Below, in pieces: positions 43,244 to 52,200 of a stretch of 64,000 nt of DNA (its first letter is position 1; the number at the start of each line of letters is the position of its first letter). The position numbers were made by a program, and so were the translations under genes. The stretch comes from Rhizaria sp. SCN 62-66. Lineage: Eukaryota; Rhizaria, unplaced. The stretch lies in contig MEDY01000059.1 of NCBI GenBank assembly GCA_001724265.1, forward strand, positions 51,368 through 115,367. Reading direction: 5' to 3'. The notes beneath the pieces were generated by a model. It searched no databases, had not been told where the DNA came from, and worked only from the letters and a program-made list of their open reading frames with translations.

Positions 43244-46200
43244 ATGCGTCATCCTTCACTCCTTAGCGTACTCGCGTACGCTTGTCTGTTCATCATTGGC
43301 TTGTTGGCTATCACGACCCAAGCTCAATGCTCTGTCGACACCTCAGGCATGGCAGTCACATACGACACTACAGTGACCAGTGTGACCAACTCTAACAACT
43401 ATTACTACTTGGGTAGTGCTTCATCGTCTTCCTTCGGCATTACACTCACCAATACCACGTCCTCGGAAGGTGTTGCTGTCTGGCTCCGTCGCCGCGCGCG
43501 TATCTCCGCCGGCTTCACCGCGACCTTCACCTACTCAACTGGGACCACCCCCAACGGCCTCGTGTTTGTCATGCAGTCCCTCGGCTCCACCGCCCGCGGT
43601 GGCTCCGGCATGAACCTGGGCTACTCTTTTGCGCGCTCCATCGCCATCGAGCTCGATATGTTCAAGGACGCAACGGGCGAGACCAACGGCAACCACGTCG
43701 AGGTGCACTCGTGCTGGGCCAGCTCCAACTCGGCCACCACCGACTGCCGCATCGGCACTTCCACCACGCTGGGCTCTCTTATCACGCTCGCCAGCGAGAC
43801 GCCGCGCACTATCACCGTCAAGTACTCGCCGGTGACGGGCACGATCACGGCCTCGACGGTGCAGTCGGGCGCCACCACGACGCTCGCCTCCGCCACAATT
43901 TCGTCCACCAACTTTGACCTGCTCTTCCCCGACGGCAACGCCTATGTGGGCTTTACGTCCTCCACTTCGGACTCCTCCACGCTTGCGCCCGCGCTCGTCC
44001 AGGTCTCGGACTTCACGATGACCACGGTGGGCGTGTCGCCCGCGCTGAGCCGCGACTCGGCGGCCGTGTACGCGCTCACGGCCGAGGCCAACAACGCCGT
44101 CACTACGTCCACGCAGCGCACCTTCTACCTCTACGACTTCTGCGGCACGCGCATCAATGGCGCGTCCACGGAAGTTGCCACGACCGTGGTCACCGCCAAC
44201 GACAACGCGTTTGGCACCACGGGCAGCGTCTCCGTCGCCAGCAACGACGATGGCTCCTACACCATTTCGTACTACCAGTCCACTGTGGGCACCTACGTAT
44301 TTTCCGTGTATGTCAACAAAACCATTTCGGGCACCAGCACCTTTTCGCGCAACTACACTTTGACGGTGACTTCGGCCGCGCCCTCGGAGACGCTTTCTGA
44401 AGTCGTCTCCGGCCTGCCTACCAACAACGTCTTCACTGCTGGCACCAGTGTCAACATCACCGTACAGCTCTATGACCGCTTCAGGAACAAGTACGTCGGC
44501 GCTGCGCAATCTGTCAAGGCGCGCTTCGGCTGCTGCGACGACTTCAGCTACAGCAGCGTCAACACGGCGACGGGCCTGTACACGTTCACTGCGCTGACCA
44601 CCACGGCCGCGCTGTCCTCGTCGCTCGAGTTCAAGGTCGGCGGCGTTAACATCAAGGGCTCGCCCTACGCTATCACCGTCAACCCGGGCCCCGTCAAGGG
44701 CGCGACGTCGTTCCTCGGTGGCAGCGGGCTGACGCAGACCACGGTCGGCGTAACCTCGTACATCCGTCTGCAGCTGCAGGACTCGTACGGCAACTCGATC
44801 ACCTCACCGCTGGATACGCCCCCCGAGCTGTACCTGTACTCCTCCGTCAACGGCACTGCCACTCCGATCGCGAACGACGCGGACACGCCTGGTCCCACGT
44901 GGCGTGACACCTACTACGAGTACACCTACTCGACCAAGGTCGCCAAGATCTACCTCATCAAGTGCCTCGTCAATGGCGAGGTATGCCGCGATTCTGCCTC
45001 GCTGCAGACCACTGTGCTGGCCGGCCAGCTGGACGTCACTAAGACGGGCATCACGCTGCCGACCTCCGGCCTCGCCGCCGGCTCGCAGCAGACCGTGGGC
45101 ATCGTTCCCACGGACCTCTACGGCAACGCGCGCGGCCGCGAGAACGAGTCCAACAAGACCTTCGACGTCACCGTGACCGCGGCTGGCGGCGTCGCGACCA
45201 GTGTGACGTGCAACTCGCAGGGCACGGATGTCAAGACGACCGAGTCGGTGCGCTCCATGCGGTGCTTTTTCCACACGTCGAACCAGTACCGGCTGACGTT
45301 CACGCCCCTCGTGGCCACGCTCAGCGTCGGCACGAGCTACTCCGTCGTCGTCACGCTTGGCTCGCAGTCCACGGCCGCCTCTGTGCTTAACATCAAGCCC
45401 GGCACCGCATCGGCGGCGACGTCCACCTTCGCCGTGACCGACTCCGGCGTCGCGGGCCAGCCCGTCACGGCCACCATTACGGCCTTCGACGCTGAGGGCA
45501 ACGCCGCAGCTCCCCCTGAGTCGACCATTAACCTCATCCTCAACTCGGCGGGTGTTATCATCACCCCCACGCGCGGTACCGCCATCGTCACTGCCAACAA
45601 GTGGACCCAGGATGTCACGTTCTACACCAAGAGCACCTACACCGTGACTGCCACCCTTGGCGGCCTTATTGTCGGCACCGCCGCTTCAGTGCCTATCGCC
45701 GCCGGCGCTCTCAATCTGCCGACGTCGACGATGTTCGGCGACGCGTCCGGCGTTATCAACACTGACATCACGCTCTCCTTCACCCCGCTCGATCTGTACG
45801 GTAACTCCGTCTCTGACGGCGTGTCGGGCCTTGCGTGCTCTGTCTTCGTTGACGCCTCGACTTCCCTGCCGTGCGCGTTCGGCACTATCGTCGCTGACAA
45901 GCCGATCCCGCTCACATTTACTACGCCTTCGACCGCGGGCGTGAACTACCAGATCAAAGTCAGCAGTGGCACGGACGACTGGTACGGCTTCCTCACTGGC
46001 AAGTCCTACGACGACGGTTCGCAGTACGGCGTCATCCTTGCTTCGGGCTCTACGAACCCCGTGTCGGTGCTTAACCTTATCGCCGGCACAACCGTCAACT
46101 ACACGCTGCAGAACCGCGACATCAACGGCGCCGTCATCCCCGACGCCGTGTCGTGGTCCGCCGTCATCTACGACAGCGCCGGCGCTCTCGCGCCCACGGC

Positions 46201-49200
46201 CGTGACGGTGACCATTCCCACGACGCCGGCCGCGTCAGTGACGATGACTGTGAAGCCCCGCCTCGCGGTCACCGGCTTCAAGGTGCGCATCTACGCCAAC
46301 GCCGCCGAGACGAAGCAGAGCACTGACGGCATCTCGCTTAACATCGCTGTCGGCACCATGAGCTACCTCTACTCGACTGCCACACTCGACGCCTCCTCGG
46401 GCTCCGCGGGCGTCTACACCGCCGGCGCGAATGTGTCGTACTTGGTCGTGCCCTACGACAGCGAGGGCAACCGCGTCGTCACTTCGAGCACCATCACTGT
46501 CGCCTACGTCAACTCGGTGGATGATACGTCCGTGACTGTTTCGTCCGAGTGGGATTCGACCAACAACATCTACAAGGGCTCCTTCACCCCCACTGTTGCG
46601 GGCCGCTTCACCCTCGTTGTCCAGGACCCGAACCACCAGACGCTGCTGTCTGAGCCCGTCTTCACTGTGGCGCCCGCCGCTCTGTCTGACAAGTCGACCC
46701 TTGCGACCTTGGCGGTGTGCGCCATCGGCGAGTCGTGCAGCGTTGTCTTTACGCCTCGTGACAAGTACAACAACCCCCTCACCGCGCTGACCACGTCCGA
46801 CTTTGACCTTTACACGCCCTCGGCTTCTGCCTCTCCTTCGAGCAAGACCTCGTTCACGCTCGAGACGGCCTCCGAAAACACATTTTACGTCTCCTTCACG
46901 CCCACTTACCTCGATGCCTCGTACACCAACGCCATCCAGGCCAAGGTCGGCGCAGTGGTCATGGCGAGCGTGTCGGTTACCGTGACGTTCGCGGCCAACC
47001 TCGACGCGACGCGCACGACGGCCACGGCGATCGCGAACCTCTCCGCGCCCGGTAACGCCGTCATCACGATCAACGCCAAGGACACGTATGGCAACATTTG
47101 GTCCGCGATCCCGGCCGACTACGAGTTCACGCTCGTGGACCTCACCACCAACGTCAGCACCGTGTTGGGCTCGTCGACCTACGTCGCCGACACCACTCTC
47201 GGCACGATGACTGTGACTTATTTCGTCAAGACCTCGTCCACGTCCTACTCCTGGGTCGTGCGCGCCAAGGACGTCACGCTCTCCATTGCGTCGACCTTTG
47301 CCGTGCGTCCCGGCGCGCCGCTGGCGACCCGCACTGTGCAGGGCTCGCCCGCGTCGCTTACGGTTCAGGCCAATGATGTCTTTTCCTTCGACATCACGGC
47401 CTACGACCAGTACGGCAATCGGCTCGACCGCGCCGACACGTCGGCGACCTTCACCATCGGCATCTTCGAGGGCCGCTTTGCGTGTACGGGCACCAGCGTA
47501 CTCATGCCCTCCGAGCTGGCTACTTCTGCTTGGTCGGCGACCGGCAACTTCACCGGGACCATCGGCAGCTCCAAGATCACGTACACGGCTGACGGCACCT
47601 ACTCTGTCAAGATCTCCACCACCCGCGCCAACTCGTTTAACGCCGCCGGCTCGCGCCGCCGCTACTACTACTACATCATGCTTAACGGCGTGCTCATCCG
47701 CAGTTGCGACCAGCTCTCGGACACGGTCCAGGTCACCCCCGGTGTCATCTCCGGCGAGCACTCGCTCCTCACGGGCGTCGACCTCACCGCCATCGAGGCC
47801 GGCTCTAGCGTCGCGCTCACCGTCGAGTACGCAGACAAGTACAAGAACCAGATCCGGTACACCTCGGACGAAGTACTGCCCACCGTGTCGCTGTCCACCG
47901 CCGGCCTCTTTGGCTGCTCAGGTACTGAGCTGACCGGTGCGACCATCACGGCGGGCAAGGACAACGCGCAGCTGGTCTTCGCGCCCACCAAGTCTGGCAC
48001 TATGTACTCAGGTATCGTTGTTGCTGGCACCAGCGTTAAGTACAGCAACTCGAACTGCATTCCTTTTATCGTGCACCACTCGTACCCCTATACTTGGACT
48101 GTGAGCCCTGCCCCCCTCGCCTCCGGCACGCTGACCGAGGTCCCTATCGTTGCCCTGGATCGCTTCAACAACACCGTTAACCTCACCCAGGCCACGACGT
48201 CGTCCGTCAACTCGTTCTCCTTCACCATCGAGCTTACGCTGACGTCCTCGCCCGACGCCGCGATCACCACCAATGCCGTCGTGTACTCGTACTCGGCCGC
48301 GTCGCTCACGCTCGTCTCCGGCGAGTCCAACCTCAAGGTCCCCATCGCGGTGCTCTGGCCCGGCACCTACGCCGCCACCGTCACTATCGTCGAGTCGACT
48401 GTGCGCGAGCGGTCCTACAGCTCCACCACGGGCTCGCTCACTGTTGATGTCGGCGTCTGCGCGCAGATTAATGCCGAGCTGCCCTACCGCTGCCCCGAGG
48501 GCACTTGCAAGGTCGACGCCTCCAAGTGCAATGGTTACAGTGAAGAGCTCGTCTTCCGCTGCCTCACCAACGCGACGAACAACGCGTATACTTACGTGTC
48601 GGATATCGCGAGCTGCCTCTGCCCCACGGACCAGAAGCTGTGCACGTTCCACGGCCTGTCGTACTGCACGGCCTCGACCACCGCGTGCCCCACGACGACC
48701 TCGCCCGCCGTCGCGGCCGCCTCGCAGCGCCACTGCAACTTTGGCGACTCGCTGTGCCCGGACCGCCGGACGTGCGTGTCGGACCCGGCCAACTGCCCCG
48801 ACTCGACCGCCTGCGCCTCCGGCACCGTGCCGTGCCCCAACGGCTCGTGTGCCAAGTCGGGCGACGAGTGTCCGTCGAGCATCTCGTGCCCCACAGACGC
48901 GCCCGTGCTGTGCGCCGACGACTCGTGTGCCGCCTCGGCCACCACGTGCCCGTCTCTGCGCCCCTGCCTGCCTCCGCGCGAGGTGCGCTGCGCCGACGGC
49001 TCGTGCGTCAGCAAGGTTGCCGACTGCCCCTCGGCCGTCGTGTGTCCCGCCAGCACTGTGCTCTGCGCCTCGGGCTTCTGCGCCGCCTCCGTCGCCGACT
49101 GCCCCGCCCCGTTCTCCTGCGCCGCCGGCTTCGTGCGCTGCTCCGACGGCTCGTGCAAGGCGGACGTGAGCTTCTGCGCCACCAAGCCCTCGTGCCCGTC

Positions 49201-52200
49201 GGGCCAGGTGCTCTGCGCTGACGGCACCTCGTGCGCCACGTCGGCCACGCTGTGCAACAGCAAGCCCTTCTGCCCCACGTCCCGCCCCGTGCTCTGCCCC
49301 TCGGGCGCGTGCGCGACCGCGGAGAGCCTGTGCGGCACTGCGCAGACGTGCCCCAACGACGCGCCCGTGCGCTGCGCCGACAACTCGTGCGCGGCCTCTG
49401 CGTCGTCGTGCGCCACAACGGCCTCGCAGTGCCCTGCGCAGGCCCCCGTGCGCTGCCCCGACGGGTCGTGCCACAAGACGGCCAACGCGTGCGCGTCGAT
49501 GATCCAGTGCCCCGTGCACCGCCCGCTCAAGTGCGCCGACTCGCGCTGCGTGGCGACCCCGCTGGACTGCACCGCGCCCTCGACGCTCGCCTGCCCCACT
49601 GGCCACGTCCGCTGCCACTCGGGCATGTGCGCTCCCTTCCTGCTCGCCTGCCCCACTGTGGTGACGTGCGCTGACGACGAGGTCCGCTGCCCCGACGGCA
49701 CGTGCCGCGCGACGTGCGACGAGCGCGCCGTGGATCCACCCGCGTGCCCCGCGGGCCAGGTGCAGTGCCCGCTCGCTGACGCCGGCGTGCACTGCGCCGC
49801 CAAGCTCGCCGACTGCCCCACCAGCTTCGTGTGCCCCAAGACTGCGCCCGTGCGCTGCATCGACATGACGTGCGCGTCCTCGGTCGACGAGTGCGAGCCC
49901 GTGGACACGAACCTCATCCCGGCCACGCGCATGCCCTGCGCTTCCGGTGCCTGGGCCTCGTCCCTGTCCACCTGCGGCACCCCCATCACGTGCCCCACCG
50001 CTCAGCCCGTCAAGTGCTGGGACGAGTCGTGCCGCCGCGTGGCCGCCGACTGCCCGCCTATGCGCCGCTGCGACGTCGACGCGCCCTACCTCTGCGCCGA
50101 CGGCTCGTGCCAGCTCAACCTCTGGTCCTGTGCCACGGCCCGCTGCACTGACTCCGAGCGCCCCATCCGCTGCCCCGCATTCTCCTCCAACCGCGGCTGC
50201 GTGGCTTCGCTGAGCGACTGCCTCGACGTCGAGGACCTCAACGCCAACGTCCTCGTCCAATGCCCCTCCGGCCAGCGCTGCTGGGACGGGTCCTGCGCCG
50301 CCGAGCTGCGTCTGTGCCCGGCCCGCACGTGCCCGCGCCACATGCCCGTGCTCTGCTCCACCGGTGCCTGCGCCGAGAGCGCCGCCAAGTGCCCCAACAC
50401 CAACGGCTGCCCTTGGGACACGCCCTACTTCTGCCCCGGCACCGCATCCTGCGTCACCAGCGCCGCCAAGTGCTCCTCACGCTCGTGCAGCGACGGCCTC
50501 ACGCTCTGCGGCGACGGCACGTGCCGCACGCGCGACGCGTGCCTCGGCGTGACGGCCTTCGGCTGCACGTCCACCACGCCCATCGTCTGCCACGACAAGA
50601 AGTGCGCCGCCAATACCACCACGGGCGTCTTTGACTGCACTGGTACTAGCGACTCGTACAACGCGTGCCCCGCCTCGCGTCCGTTCCGCTGCGATGGCGG
50701 CATGTGCGCCGTGTCGTCGACGCGCTGCCCCGTCACCTTCGCCTCCGACTCGACGGGCTCGTGCGGCACCGACAGCACCGGCCGCGCCATGCCCGTGCGC
50801 TGCGACGACGGCTCCTGCGCCTACTCACTCGCGCAGTGTCCCATCATCGCGCCTTGCGCCGATGGCTACCTGCGCTGCCCCGACAACACGTGCAAGGCGC
50901 TGCCGTGCGACCCCACGCGCGCGTCGTGCCGCGACGACGCCACGTCTGCTTTCAACACCCAGCCCTTCCACGGCGCGCTGTGCGCCGACGTGCAGACGTG
51001 CCCCACTGCGCGCCCGTACCGCTGCCAAGACGGCCGCTGCGCCGTCTCTTCGAGCGAGTGCGTCGACGAGTACCCCATCGTGCTCCAGTCGTGCTGCGCC
51101 GACGATCTGCCCTACTCGCGCCCCACGACCAGCAACCCCTACGGCCGCTGCGGCTCCACCGCCGTCGCTGGCGGCTGCACCAACCCCAAGCGCAACGCCG
51201 ACTCCGTCTCCGGCTGCCCCGAGCTCTACACGCGCTGCGCCTCCGGTATCTGCATTGCGTCCAACAGCAGCCTCACCTGCGCCAACTACAACACCACGTC
51301 CGTCTCGTCGTGCTCCGCCTCTGCGCCGTACACTTGCCCTGACGGCTCCTGCGCCACCTCGGCCGCGGACTGCTTGTACAACTCCAACGGCTGCCTCGCT
51401 TCTTTCCCCGTTCTCTGCTCTGACGGCTCGTGTCAGGCTTCTGCTAGCTCGTGCTCCGCGACCACCGCCTGCGCCAATGCTGACCATGTGCGTTGCAGCA
51501 ACGGTCTCTGCGCCGAGTCGCTCTCCAAGTGCCTCATGCCCGAGACCAACTGCGCTATGGACACGCCCATCCGCTGCGCCAACGGCGATTGCATGGCCTT
51601 TGCCGCGCTCGCCGGTGCCTCTCAGCAATCCCTGCGCTGCCCGCCCACGCTCAAGTGCGACGCGCGTGCGCCGTACCTCTGCGCAGACGGCACCTGCGTC
51701 GCCAGCGAGTCGTTGTGCCGCCCCGTCATGCCCTGCGCGTCGGGCGTGCGCTGCCCCTTCACGGGCGCCTGCGTCAGCAGTATCTCCTCCTGCCCCGCCA
51801 CGCTCTCCCAGTGCCCGGCCGCCGCGCCCTTCCTGTGCCCCAACGGCGCGTGTAAGACCTCGTCGAGCGACTGCGCGCCCGCGCTGTCGACTGTGCGCGC
51901 CGCGTCGTGCCCGACCTCGCGCCCCAACCGCTGCGCCGACGGCTCGTGCGCCAGCACTCCCGCGCAGTGCGTGCAGGTGACCGTGCGCGCGTTTGCCTCT
52001 GCCGACTTCGACGTCACCGCAAGTGCAGTTCCTTCTGGCGTCTGCGCGAACTCTGGCTTCATCTGCCCCAACGGTCTCTGCGTCGCGTCGTCAGCCGAGT
52101 GCGCCCTCGTCGCCGCCTGCCCGCTCCACGCCACGCGCTGCGCCGACGGCTCGTGCTCCACGACGACGTGCCCTGACAACACCTCGAGCTGCCCCTCCGG

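Noticed and set aside
48008-50341. 777-codon open frame on the minus strand opposite the adhesin
   Set aside because: It lies antisense to the Cys-module array; high GC and regular third positions keep it open. Its Arg/Gly/Ala composition has no domain.
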